Shown: positions 22,596 through 33,683 of the stretch, piece after piece | Numbering within the stretch: position 1 is the stretch's first letter | Layout of the letters: each line of letters opens with the position of its first letter | DNA from: Tuctoria greenei | Taxonomy: Eukaryota; Streptophyta; Magnoliopsida; Poales; Poaceae | DNA length: 64,000 nt | Assembly (NCBI GenBank): GCA_036927565.1 | Contig: JAYESD010000001.1 | Location: 254,725,097 to 254,789,096, forward strand | Direction of reading: 5' to 3' | Position numbers and translations under genes: made by a program | The notes under the pieces: model-generated | The model's input: the letters and a program-made list of their open reading frames with translations, nothing else | The model's database searches: none | Told to the model about the DNA's origin: nothing

Positions 22596-23645
22596 TGTGA
22601 CACCTAGTTCTGAAAAACGAACCAAGTGAACTGTATGTGTGCCCAGGATGTTGCTTCATACATACACACCAACACCACAAATGATACTTAGAATTTAACC
22701 ATGCCACAAATAATATAAATACCATGATTCTATTGCATCGGAAAATAAACTAGCGTTGGCGATTCCAACTCCACAGGTAGTCAACGGTTGTACGCAGCCT
22801 AGTGCTCCACGTTGTCTTCCAAAGTATCTCTTGTAGCTGAATTAATTGTAGGGATAGCAAAGTTGAGCACATGTCATACTCAACAAGTGTGGGAAAGTAT
22901 GACACGTAGCTTAAATCAAGGATGGAAATAAATTGTTCATTGCAAAAAAGCTCATTTTAGTTCACGAACTTATAAAGGCAACCTACAATGTCTAGGCGTG
23001 TTTAAATCCTATCACAACCAAAGTAATTATCATATCACCTATCCAATATCCTCTTTTACCATCATAATTGATTATTAACCTGCCAACAATTAATATCATA
23101 ACCATATGCCTTCTCATAACCAACCATGTTCATATGACATAACCAAACCATTCCCAAAACCCAAGTCTAATTCTTATCATGTAGGTCATCCAGGTGCTCT
23201 TAACCGGGAGCACGGTCATCATGATAGTTTTACACTCTGCAGAGATAGTACCACTTTACCCACATGTTCGTGATTTCATCACCTTTCGGTGACTAAGAGC
23301 CTCTATGTTTCTTATTCACACTTCTAATGGTGTGTGGCCAAGGGACCACAAAATAGCCTTTCAAAAGGGACTACTAGTATGTACGGATCCACTAAAGTTT
23401 CACTAGCAGGCTTGAATCCCTATTTCCCACCCACGAGCCCCCTCGTGCATCATGCAATTCCCAGGGTAGCCCTACTCGACTCCCGTTCCCCATGCCATCC
23501 AATGGTCCATACAATACCAACAACACGCCTAATTATTCAGCTACGTTGCACCCATATTTGGCCTTGTGGTGGCACTGTTGTCCTGCCATATTCTCGTATG
23601 GACCGGTCCTTAGATCTAAGAGTGGAGATGTCCACGTCGATACTT
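22596..23645 (+). repeat. Gypsy-like LTR fragment (TGTGACACC start)
   Basis: TGTGACACCTAGTTCTGAAAA followed by a TGTGTGCCCAGGATG word resembles the start of grass chromovirus-type gypsy LTRs. Text around 23200-23500 (CGGTGACTAAGAGCCTC) fits the same LTR class. It runs uninterrupted through GATTCTATTGCATC (22716-22730), the site where the SIRE element is inserted in copies X2 and X3. It ends at the Copia-2 breakpoint near 23645. Lineage from memory of such LTRs, so moderate. Confidence 0.5.
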
Positions 23646-24678
23646 GATCTTCATCACTTTCGATGTCCACGTCGCTCGTGCTAAGTTCTTTAAGTGCTGA
23701 GATAAAACTATTTACCAATTGGCCACCTGTAAAGACCTTTTTATTCTTGTTGTTTTTTGGATAGGAGGACTTGAACTTTGTTTGCTTCTCATCACCGGAA
23801 GTAGGACCTGAAAGAATAGGGCAATCTATCTAAAAATGGTATGTCTTACCACATTTGAAGCATCGTTGATAAACACTACTTCCTCTTCTTCGAGTTCTCA
23901 CATTTTGCAATGCTTTTGAGAATCGAGTAGAAAGAAGTGATAGCTCCTCCTCTAGAAACTCCTCAATCTGTTCAAGGGTTAGAGAGGACAACAAAGCAAG
24001 TGTACCACATGATGAAGATTGGCTAGAGCTAGGCATGTCACGTTGAGAAACAAATGCAAGAGAATTGTTGGGGTTCTTACGTGAGATCATGTCAATTTCA
24101 TGTGTTTTTAACTTGCAATATAGCACATATAATGTAAGTGTACTAATGATAGTAGACTCATGAATAGATGTAACTTTCATCTCCCAAATTGACATATCTA
24201 ATGCACTTAGTAATTGCCTAGCATTTTCAGCATCTGAAAAATTAACGTTGACACTACGCAAGTTGCTAGGAATTTTGTTAAAGCGAGAAAAGAGGTCATC
24301 GATTGACTCACCGGGTTGCATCTCAACGCACATGTATTCTTTCTTGAACATGTCTTGTCTCACCTCCTTGATAGTGTTGGATCCTTCATGATAATCACAT
24401 AGAGCTTTCCAAACATCTTATGCAGATCGAAGGTGTGCAACTCGATCGAAGTTACTTTGAGTCAATCCTTGTATGATCAAGTTTTGCGCCTTGTTGTTGT
24501 TGTCGACATCTCTCATGTTCGTAGCGGTGAATTGGTCGTTTGGCGGCACGTTGTAAGGCTTGTACACCTTTTCCAATATTTTAAAGCCTTGTGCCTGGAT
24601 GAAAGGCTTCATACGTGCCTTCCAAACAGGAAAATCAATGCTACTAAACACACAAGGATTTTTAGAGTATTTCCCCAT
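23645..24678 (-). pseudogene. gag: Copia-2 gag, decayed
   Basis: The ATG at 24678 begins MGKYSKNPCVFSS. It is the same UBN2-type gag as Copia-1, with KEYMCVEMQPGESIDDLFSRF and the zinc knuckle CFKCGKTYHF.IDC, where a stop replaces one residue near 23833. A further stop lies near 24418. A Lys-rich linker leads into VNSFISALKELSTSDVD at the left edge. Confidence 0.85.
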
Positions 24679-24723
24679 GATGATTAGTCAAAACACGTGC
24701 AAATCACAAAGGTTAGAGCACTG

Positions 24724-24737
24724 TGGCTCTGATACCA
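24724..24737 (-). promoter_or_regulatory. Copia-2 primer binding site
   Basis: The minus strand reads TGGTATCAGAGCCA, identical to the Copia-1 site, with the LTR starting TGTAGGATCG at 24740. Confidence 0.92.
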
Positions 24738-24739
24738 AT

Positions 24740-25705
24740 TGTAGGATCGAAAAGCAATTGAAAAGCTACTAGAGGGGGTGAATGGTAGATGGAAACTTTT
24801 TCAACAGAGGCAATGAAAACCCCATGATAGAAAATTAATCTGTTAATAAACCATGTGTGCAACTGATCTAAACATGTTCAATCGTGAAAAAGTAGTATAT
24901 AATATAGAGAATAAATTCACAAAGACACGACAACAAGAGTCACAAAAAACCGTCAAGAAAAACTCAAGTTATGATCGAAAGATCGAACAAAGGTCAATCT
25001 ATTCTATCCGAGTAAAAACAGATCTACAACACTGCAAAGAAACTCATGTACATTAGAAACCACAAATCCAATGATGGTGAAATTTTCATAGATGATAGAT
25101 AAACGAGTTGTGAAGACAACCGAAAAATAAACACGTCAATTGGCTCTATAAAACTCGAGTTATGATAAAAACACTTACGCAACGTAGTGCTGTGTAGAAA
25201 CTCGACGAGAAAAACTTGTCTAAAACAAGTCAAACGAACAAGGCACAAAAGCTCCTCTAAACTACGAATTTTATTGATCAAAACACAAGAGGAACAGCCC
25301 AAAGTCGTCTCTCCACGATCTTTGGCCTTCCTTGCTTTTATAACCAGCCCTGGGGCCAAGCCAATCAAGACTAGGACTCCAATCCTACTCAGTTTCAACT
25401 GAAACATTCCATAACTACTCAAGACTCTTCTATACGCAGATAGAAGGAATCTTAAGACTTCCGACATTTTAGAAACATCCTAAACATTACTAAAACAACT
25501 CAACTTCGTGACCCACACGAAATCTAACCAAAACAAACTCCAAACTTTCCATAAACAAACCATAACTACCTTAGCCGCAGCCTGAGGCATAATCCAGCTA
25601 GTCGGACCTTTCCTACTAATTCTTTACGTCCACTTCTCTTCACCATGCCTTGGAACCATGTTGCCACGTCCATGCACTCCTTGCACACATGCAAACCAAA
25701 TCTTT
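24740..25705 (-). repeat. Copia-2 5' LTR, left half only
   Basis: Aligns with Copia-1 LTR 13883 to about 14850, ending in the shared CATGCACTCCTTGCACAC segment. The U3 repeat cluster is absent because the copy breaks off before it. Confidence 0.8.
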
Positions 25706-25829
25706 TGCTAATGTTGAAAAACACCAAACTATCCTTTCGTTCCCAGTTGTCTATATCTAGATGTTGCCTAACAGCTGCAACATGGAAACCATGTTCTCTA
25801 TTAAATCCTCACACATATTCTAACATTGA
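25706..25829. other. Short unassigned interval
   Basis: AT-rich sequence between the Copia-2 break and the inverted segment; nothing recognised. Confidence 0.5.
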
Positions 25830-26490
25830 ACCTTGTGAAGAGATCATTATTTATGTGAATATATAGTTTGAACTCTCTAATGTTTTTATCATTAGATGAG
25901 ATTTCATCATATTATTCATAACATTTGATCTACGTTATATATTGACGTGTTCGAGAAAGTAATGATGATAGAGGAAATTATTGGTATTAGTATTCATTAG
26001 TAATTTTCTAACCATATGTATTGTCTCTTGGATACATCAGTTTTATTGTCTTCTCACTATAACCTTTTAGTATTCCCAAATGATACTTGCTTTCTCCCCC
26101 GCCCCCCCCCCCCCCCCCCCCCCGAGCTTACATTCAAGTTGTTTCAAAGTTATATTACATGAAATATGGATTCCATATTTCTACATATATATTTATCATA
26201 TATTTCTGCAACCACAATCAATTTTTTTTACCTTATAAGTCATTTTCAGGAAATTTTCACTTTGCTTAGGCATTTCAGATTCTTTAAAAAAATTATTTTG
26301 CTTACAAAATCCTGTTCCTTTTTATTTATGAAACTATGTTTGCGTGTTTCTGTGTTTGTGTGTGTGTGTGTGTGTGTGCGTGATGTTCTTATTATGTAAA
26401 AAATGCTCATTTGTAATAGGAGCGGAAAGTGGCAAATGTTATAAGTCAGCTTCAGGTATTTTTCTATGTTCAACATTTACCCTCTTCTTA
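25830..26490 (-). repeat. Inverted copy of the fold-back flank at 30.08-30.73 kb
   Basis: Read on the minus strand this follows 30085-30730 in order: CTATATATTCACATA, TCTAAGAGAC or CAAGAGAC, the (CA)n tract and the AAGCTGACTTATAAC word. It is diverged and contains a 28-base C-rich tract at 26096-26123 that is absent from the other copies. Confidence 0.7.
26096..26123. repeat. Poly-C tract
   Basis: Five C, one G, then 22 C in a row. A simple-sequence run prone to length error in sequencing or assembly. Confidence 0.9.
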
Positions 26491-26759
26491 ATATCTAGTC
26501 ATCCAACGATTGTTATGTTAAATAAACAATGTCTTAATACATCACATATATGCACATGATGAACCAGACTGCGGCCCCACCCCACCCACACCCATGCTGC
26601 CTCAAGGCGCAGCTCCGAGGTGAGATCTATCCCCTACTACGCAACTAAATCTGCATTTCAATGATTTCTGAAAACTCTAGTACATCAAATCGCTGATGGA
26701 TTTTCAATCATCTTATTTTGTAAGTAATATTTTTCAATTAGCTGAAATCACATCTGATT

Positions 26760-27265
26760 TCAATCTGTTTAAATCAGAGGTGATTTAATTTGACAAACAA
26801 ATCTCATTGATGTTTTAGAAGGTATTGTTTTTGCGCGAGCTCCACGAGCTCCGACCATAGATGGAGAATCTAGAAGTAGTAGGTCAGCTCGATAGTAGTA
26901 GCAGGAGAAATAACAAAGATGATAGGGTAGTGGTATGGATCCCACAAAGAGACAAACCAAAGAATGGTGGGAGGTGGGGGAGTTTGTAGTGGGAGGGGGC
27001 AACGCTGGGGAACTTGTTGAGAACGAACAGGGGAAGGGGGTAAGGTGACCAATGTGGTTGAGAGAATTAGGTGACAGAGATAGAGAGAGGAGAAGGTCTG
27101 ATGCAGGTTGAAGGTCATTAAGTATCTGTTCAATGCTAACTAGATAGTTAACAGACGTTCACAAATAAATCATAGATTTACGTCAACTGAAACTGAAATG
27201 TATTACGACAAAGACAGCTATTTTGAACTAGATTTTCTGTCCTCATTTATTTCATAACAGAGCAA
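26760..27265 (-). repeat. Diverged inverted fragment of repeat X
   Basis: The minus strand matches X1 about 21245-21770: TGTTATGAAATAAATG, CAGTTGAC, the ACCTTCAACC region, the CCACCTCCCACCATTCT region and TCGTGGAGCTCGCGC. By eye it is clearly more diverged than X1, X2 and X3 are from each other. Confidence 0.7.
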
Positions 27266-27685
27266 GTATTTATTATTAGGGGTGCTCATTGGACAGAATT
27301 TCGATTTCTTTCTTTCAGTTAGTGCGGGTGCCAAGGATGAATCGGGGCCAGGGTGGTGACAGGTTCCATGTTTTTTTATTTTCTTTTGGTGATTCTGAAT
27401 GCCTCGATGTCGTTAAGGTAACTGCTTGCATGGTGCTTCGCGCGTGCTTTCTTGGTGGTAGTAATTTCCTACCGTTGTTGGAAGGTTGGTTTATAAATAG
27501 AATGCATCGAGGCTGCTCAGCTTTGATCATGGCATGTTGTTGTCCTTTCTGGTGCTGGCTGGCTAACTGTAGAAACTCATGATTTGCATGAAGGAGACAT
27601 GTTGTAGCTCTAATTGTGGATCTGCATCGCTTTACGGGCCGCTAATAGTGCGACCTTAACATAAGGCTTAGAATTTTTCCCAGGA
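27266..27685. other. Unassigned interval
   Basis: Mixed-composition sequence with a 97-residue ORF (27289-27582) that has no recognised motif; I do not call it a gene. Confidence 0.5.
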
Positions 27686-29270
27686 CACTACAAGAATCTA
27701 TCAATAGGGCATCACGGAAATTATAACCATTAGGGCCATCGAACATAAATAGTCTAACACCGTCGGATTAGTCCCCCCAATGGCAAAAAATTAATAACTA
27801 TCGATCCTTTTGTGGTGGCCGACGGCCATAATAATTTACGTCGGTTCCTCCAAAAATCTCGACGGCCTTACCTAAAGGCGTGGTTTCTCCCCCCAGACCG
27901 ACGGTCATATGTTGGACCTGGCACCCACTGAAAACAGCCTCTCCCGCCCAAACATTAAAACCGCCGGTTTGTAGTGTTGCCTGATGTTTATAGACTATAG
28001 CTGTCGGCTTCAGATTCTAAGCTGACGGCTACATCTGTTGGCCCCCGATTCTCTCTCGTACCCTACAAATTTTCAATCCTCTACACAGTCCCTCTTTTTG
28101 ATATTCCCACTACTTGCGAACTGCGAAACCTAACCGCACACTACTTAAACCGCGCCACCCCACACTTGCCCAATTCTAGCCGCACACCACCAGCCGCCAT
28201 CACAAACCACCAGAATGGAGAACCTCCTGTGGGAGATCCTGCTTCCTTGGTCCTACGGGAGATCCTGCTTCCTTGGTGGCAGAGACCTCCGCTTGCTTGG
28301 TCCTTGGCGACGACGACCTCCTGCAGGAGATCCTGCTCTGTGTCGGCCTCCCCACCAGCCTCCTCTAGGGCACCCTCGTTCGCCATTACTGGTACCTCCA
28401 TGCCTCCGGCCTGGTCTTCCTCCACTGCTTCCAGGCACACCACCCGCATTGTGCATCCTCTGAGTCTACCTCACCTCCGAAGTGCCTGGACGTTTGCGGT
28501 TCGTTTCAGTCCGCCCGCTGTTACCGGATCGGAGCTCAACACCGCTGCCACCCACCAGGCCGGCGCCTTCTTTGCCGATGCCTGAGGGGTCCTCTAAAGA
28601 CTCCATCCTTGACACCTGCGGCGGCTGCCTCCTCGTCTCAACATTCGACGACCGCTATGAGTCAACGGAGCTCGTGTGCTCCCTTGCCGGTACGGTGATT
28701 ACCAACAGTGTGGATGGGTTGGCGTGCGTGAACTCCATCGTCTCCTCGTCCCCTTTGCCAACGAGTCAGGGCCCCGCTAGACGTCCAGTAAGCTTTGCAT
28801 TAAAAAAATAAAAAAGTGTTGACGATCTCTCAATCCAATGACTGAGTAAGAATTAACGGTTAAAAAATAAAAACATGTTAGCAAGCTCCAGAGTAATCCA
28901 ATGAACGAGCATGAGTTACTTGTAGTGCAGTTAAACAAATGAAAATGTACTGGTTAAAGGTGTCAGGTGAGATGGACAGCCGACGGTTTTATGCCAATAA
29001 AGCTGCCGGTGAGCCCCAAGGTTGACAGCTATACAGAAATTAAATGTGTCAGTATTAGGCCGATGGTTATAAAGATTAAATGTATCGGCATCTGAAACCG
29101 ACGGATTTAAAGAGTTAAATGTGCCGGGACGTACAATTTTATGAGTTAAAAACATCGAATCAAGAGCGTCGGCTTAAGCCGACGGTTCACCAACGGTTAT
29201 AAAGTATGTACGTCAGCTATAGAAGGAAACCCAAGGTTATAAGGCCATCGGCCTTTTACTCGTTTCTTGA
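27686..29270 (+). mobile_element. CACTA-D, small CACTA-like element with captured sequence
   Basis: The left end is CACTACAAGAATC. Subterminal words built on CCGACGG and GGTTATAA recur from 27720 to 28010 and again from 28975 to 29250, in both orientations. At the right the TIR-like sequence CGTTTCTTG is present but the final GTAGTG is replaced by AACTTAG, so this border is eroded and uncertain. Between the arrays lies a GC-rich segment with an F-box-like fragment. The tandem duplication starts inside the right array (29180-29183). Confidence 0.6.
28300..28790 (+). pseudogene. Captured F-box gene fragment in CACTA-D
   Basis: The plus strand reads DDDLLQEILLCVGLPTSLL, then a TAG, then GTLVRHYWYLHASGLVFL. 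This matches the F-box pattern of grass F-box proteins: LxEILxRLxxPxSLxRAxxVCxxW, then LHASxxxFL. In a shifted frame it continues RFVSVRPLLPD and ILDTCGGCLLVSTFDDRYEST, like the F-box-associated region of the same proteins. The GC-rich block differs from the flanking AT-rich transposon sequence. No intact ORF spans it. F-box proteins are substrate receptors of SCF ubiquitin ligases; this copy is a broken fragment. Family call from remembered motifs. Confidence 0.6.
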
Positions 29271-29354
29271 ACTTAGATTTGACTATTGTTAGCCTTCTTT
29301 AGGAAGGATACAGTAGGACTTGGCAATCAGTGATTATTTGGCTGAGGTAGGAAA

Positions 29355-30350
29355 CAATTTCTGAGTGGATTCTGGTGTTGATTCAGTTGTTGGAAGTTTT
29401 ACCTCACATTCCATTATTTTATTTATGAAACTGTGTGTGTTGGAGTGCATGCATGCTTGTGCGTGCGAGTGTGTGCGTGTGTGTGTGTGTGTGTGCGCGC
29501 GCGCGCGTCTGTGATGTTCTTATCATCTAAAAAATATATTAATTTGCATTAGGAGATCAAACTGGCAAAGGTTATAAGTCAGCTTCGGATATATTCCGAT
29601 GTTCAGCATTTTACCATTTTCTTAGTATCTAGACGTCCAAAGATTGTGATGTTAAAGAAACAATGTTTTAATACATCGCTAATGTTCGTACATGATAATA
29701 GAGTAACTACATCAACGAATACACATATGAATATAACATACATACCAGCCATTTTACAACCTTCCGTCCATAATCATCACCGTTGTTGAAAACTTCATTG
29801 TGGGCAGCAGGGATGACTCTCATGAGTTCATTATGTATCCACTATTTTCTTTGTGGCATTCTGCATAACATTATTTGCAAGGTACAACAGAGATAACCTC
29901 TTTGTAGTAGAAGATGTGCGAAATTCAGATTTCCATGTTTCAACAACTTCTCAGTGGTAACGACCATGAGAGATACACCACTTTGACAAATCTTTCCTTT
30001 TGTTCAGTATAACATTATATGAACAAGTATAATGACGCTTGTATGTTATCCTTGTTTCATGAGGAAACTCCCACACAACAAAAGTAGTTTAGAAAATACC
30101 TGAAGCTGACTTATAACTTTTGCCACTTTGAGCTCCTAATACATATGAGCATATTTTTTACATATTAAGCACATCACACACACACGCACGCACCGCGCTT
30201 ACACACACACACACACAAACACAAACAAAGGCGCGCGCGCATACACACACAAGGTTTGATAAATAAAAAAAGTGGAATCCGAGGTAAAAGTTCCAGCAAC
30301 ATGAATTAGGTTGCAAGAATCCCGTAAGAATGCAATTTTTTTAAGCAAAA
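29355..30350. repeat. Fold-back repeat, unit 1
   Basis: The left arm (about 29355-29610) and right arm (about 30085-30350) are inverted copies of each other. Both carry GTTGGAA(C/G)TTTTACCTC, a GT/GC or CA microsatellite, GGCAAA(A/G)GTTATAAGTCAGCTTC and matching flanks, with roughly 480 bp between. The microsatellites (29469-29508 and 30172-30250) sit at mirror positions. Nothing coding is seen, and the interval 30351-30763 shows only the AT-rich continuation also found inverted at 25830-26180. Confidence 0.75.
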
Positions 30351-31429
30351 ATGTTTTTCTTTAGGAAGCTGAAATGCCTAAGCAAAGTGTAAATTTCCTA
30401 AATATGACTTATAAGATGAAAAAAGGTATTTGATTGTGGTTGAAGTAGTATAAGATAAATATATGTAGGAACATGGAATCCACAGATCCTGGAATATAAT
30501 TTTGAAGCAACTTGAACGTAAGCAAACCATAAAGCCAATGTATCTAAGAGACAACACATATGGTTAGAAAGTTACTAATGCATACTAACACCAATAATCA
30601 CCTCTATGATTATTACTTTCTTGGACACATCAAGAGTTTACAGAGATTAAATGTTACAATTATGCTGAAAGCTTATCTAATAATAAAAAACACTAGAGAG
30701 TTCAAACTATATATTCATATTGCTTCAAAAATTGAATTTTCTGTTGGAAGCTGTGAGAAGGATCACTACTACGGAAAGCATTTTTACAGGCGTCTCAAAT
30801 TTTCAAACACAGGCGGTCCTTAAAAATATGCGACTGTGATGACGAATGATATAATAACTGCCTGTGATGAAAGAACAACATAGGCGGATTTTAAAGAACA
30901 ACCGTCTGGGTAAATACATGATCTTCACAGATGGTTCTTAATTAAGAACCGCCTGTAATGCAATGAACTTTACAGACGGTTTTTAAGAAACAACCGCCTG
31001 GGTAAATACATGATCTTCAAAGTTGGTTCTTAATTAATAACCGCCTGTAATGTAATGAACTTCACAGACGGTTCTTAATTAACAACGGCCTGAGAAGATC
31101 ATGTATTTTCAGTGGCGGTCTTTGTTTAAGAACCGTATGTAGTTGTTCAATTATCACAAGCGGTTTTCATTGAAATTACAGGGGTATATTCGTTGCAATT
31201 ATCACAACCGTATGTAGTCGTTGCAGGGAAAATTGTATCAGGAAAAAAACACAGATGCGCGGATACTAGTACAGTAATGCATTATAGGAAATGCTCGATC
31301 ACCAGTGAGGCTGGCTTAATTGTGATAATACACCATTAGAGGCTTTACAATTGTTTAAAGATAATTTCTTTACACACTAAACAAAAATCATGCTACATTC
31401 ATTGTAGATAGACGATGAAGCTCGCATCG

Positions 31430-32414
31430 ATCAATCTAAATTGTACTGTCCTGCTTGCCCCCGAACACGTCTCTTATATTCCGCTGGATCCTGAAAATAT
31501 TGACATTATTTAAATTAACAAATATCGAAGGAGGAATGAATAACCTACATTGGTCACTAAGTCAAAGTGTCATCTAACCTTGATAAGTAGATTATAGCAA
31601 TCATTTTCAAGGCACATTTGGCTGATGCAGCAAACGCTGAACCTCAAGTAGTATTGTTTTGATTGTAAAAGCACTGCACCACCCCTACGAAATATTATTT
31701 AAGCAATATAAGAAACCAGTTCAAATAAGTTCAACAACAATTATAAGTAATAATTACATGAACAAAATAGGTCTATATTACAGTCTCTTGATCAAGAATC
31801 CCGATGCAGAGTGCTCCCGAACGATGGACATTTGGGTGGAAGAACCCAACTGGAAAGGCGCATCTTGGAAGTACCAAGGGATAGTCCTCAGAGAAGGAGA
31901 TTGTCAGGGGGTAGTAACCATCTTCTCATTCAGTCTGCAAAAGAAATTTATTAATAGGAGGGCGATGGTTAAACTCATATTGTGCTTGTTCTTCATGACT
32001 CACCCCTTCTTTACTGGGGACGATGCACTGCCACTTCAATAAATCTCCCGATTCAGTCTTCGTAGAGAAACCCTACGCGGAGAAATTGAAAATACCAAAA
32101 ACAGACAAGACGGAAAAACAAACTATAGTTAAGTTCACCAGTCCATTACATATACATATGTATATACAACTATGCGATCGGTGTGCCATCTGTACCTACA
32201 TGGGGATGGTTCTTGCGCCACACCAAGTGCTCCTCCTTCAATCGGCTACACGCCCGAGACATCATTATCTGAAAGACCAAACTTCCAAACTTCCAAATTA
32301 TTGAGTCCAAACGCATATGTACACAAATGCAAAAGGACACAATCCATATACCAACATTGTTCTAAGTTGATTTCAGAAGATACAAATATATACAATATAT
32401 ATCATCTTGCATTG
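31430..32414. other. CACTA-B interior without recognisable gene
   Basis: About 1 kb (47,798 downwards in CACTA-C) between the left subterminal region and the transposase remnant. Short ORFs at 31659-32042 and 32023-32304 have no recognised motif and are not all kept open in CACTA-C. It could be intron or 3' flank of the minus-strand transposase. Confidence 0.5.
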
Positions 32415-33450
32415 CTATATACATTTTTTTCCAGCATTGACATCTTCTCGCATATAGGGTTTCAAATTCTTTTTACTGCTTCTCTCTACTTGCTTGATGT
32501 TTTCTGGTTCGGTGAAAAGGTACATCTCTTCATACTGATTATATTCCTCTTGATTATCTCCCACATTCTGAACCCCAACAATATTTTGCTTTCTAGAAAC
32601 AACTACGTGCAACTTCTAAGTTTCTAGATCTTGAACATAAAAAACTTGTGCAACATTATCGGTGAGAACCCATAGGTCATCTTTGTAACCCACTTTATTC
32701 AAGTATACCAGTGCAAACCCGTAATTGTCCACTTTCAAACCATCAGGTTGTTTGACCCATTGGCACTTAATAACGGGCATTACCATTCTTTCACCATAAT
32801 CGAGTTCCCATATTTCCTCTATGAACCGGAAGTATGTGGTATTCTGCCCTTGTGAATCATAAGCCTCAATACGAACACCACTATTTTGTGCAACACTCTT
32901 ACCGTCTTTTTCTTTAGTGTAAAATGTGTAACCATTGATATCATATGCTTGTCATGATGTTACCAAAGCAGATGGGCCAAAAGCTAACTTCTTCATTGTT
33001 GCCTCTTCTATAGTGTTTCCGTATGATATATTTTTGTCCATTAACCATTTAGTGAAACATCTTCTGTGCTCTTTCATGATCCAGTCCTCTGTGCGGTCTT
33101 GGTTTTTATCACGAAGCTCAATTTGGTGTTCCTCGATGTATGGCTCAGCTATTGCGAGCTGTTGTAGTACACCAAAATGTGCACAGTGTACATTCTTGTA
33201 ATCTTGAACAATAAAAGTTTTCTTACCCACTTTGCCTCTCCCACGTAGTCTACCCTCATGTACCGGTATAGGCACACCTATCGATTTTCCATCTTTGATG
33301 TAATCAGCGCAACCCTTAATTACTTCTTCAGTGGTGTATCCTTCCATAATTGAACCCCCTGGGTGAGCACGGTTCGCACATAACCTTTTAATACTCCTAA
33401 ATATCTCTCCAACAAAAACATATGATGTAAATATAGTGGCCCCAATGCTT
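32415..33450 (-). pseudogene. CACTA-B large transposase (TNPD/TNP2-type) C-terminal remnant
   Basis: The minus strand shows GPLYLHHMF (about 33425-33450) and EEVIKGCADYIKDG. YIEEHQIELRDKNQDRTEDWI and HRRCFTKWL, typical of the DUF4218 end, follow. Then AYDINGYTFYTK, QNSGVRIEA, IWELDYG, VDNYGFALVYL and QVFYVQDLE mark the DUF4216 region. Breaks: a one-base frame change near 33380, TGA at 32952-32954 where related proteins have Trp before QAYDINGY, and TAG near 32621 (GAG in CACTA-C). The catalytic Transposase_21 domain, which normally precedes this part, is absent. The large protein cuts and moves the element; this remnant cannot. Confidence 0.8.
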
Positions 33451-33683
33451 TTATCTGATCAACGAAGCTAGCCTATTTAGAATAAAAAGTTAAAATTGCC
33501 ATTGCTGGTGATCAACTTTAACATGCTTGTCACCCTCGCAATGTATAGGAACCTTTTGGTCAGTCGCCTTAAACACTATAATGCCTTATCAAATCCTAGA
33601 ATGCTTCCATCTTTTTCTTCATGCAACACTTCATGTAGAGTTAATATGCCATTTATTTGATTTTTTGTCTTATTAGATCTAGC

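Larger units (their letters stand above)
23645..25705 (-). mobile_element. Copia-2, truncated sibling of Copia-1 (gag plus partial 5' LTR)
   Basis: The same family as Copia-1: its gag, primer site and LTR all align with 4750-4853 plus 12913-14870. The left edge (about 23645) falls inside the acidic DVDIESDED segment just before the protease. The right edge (about 25705) falls in mid LTR. Both ends are breakpoints rather than element borders, so pol and the rest are missing. Confidence 0.85.

Noticed and set aside
26341..26400. GT/CA microsatellites as functional Z-DNA or regulatory sites
   Set aside because: They are part of the repeated fold-back family and vary in length between copies; nothing in the sequence supports a specific role.
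27289..27582. 97-codon ORF as a possible gene
   Set aside because: No motif, no upstream promoter signal and no second copy in the window to show constraint.
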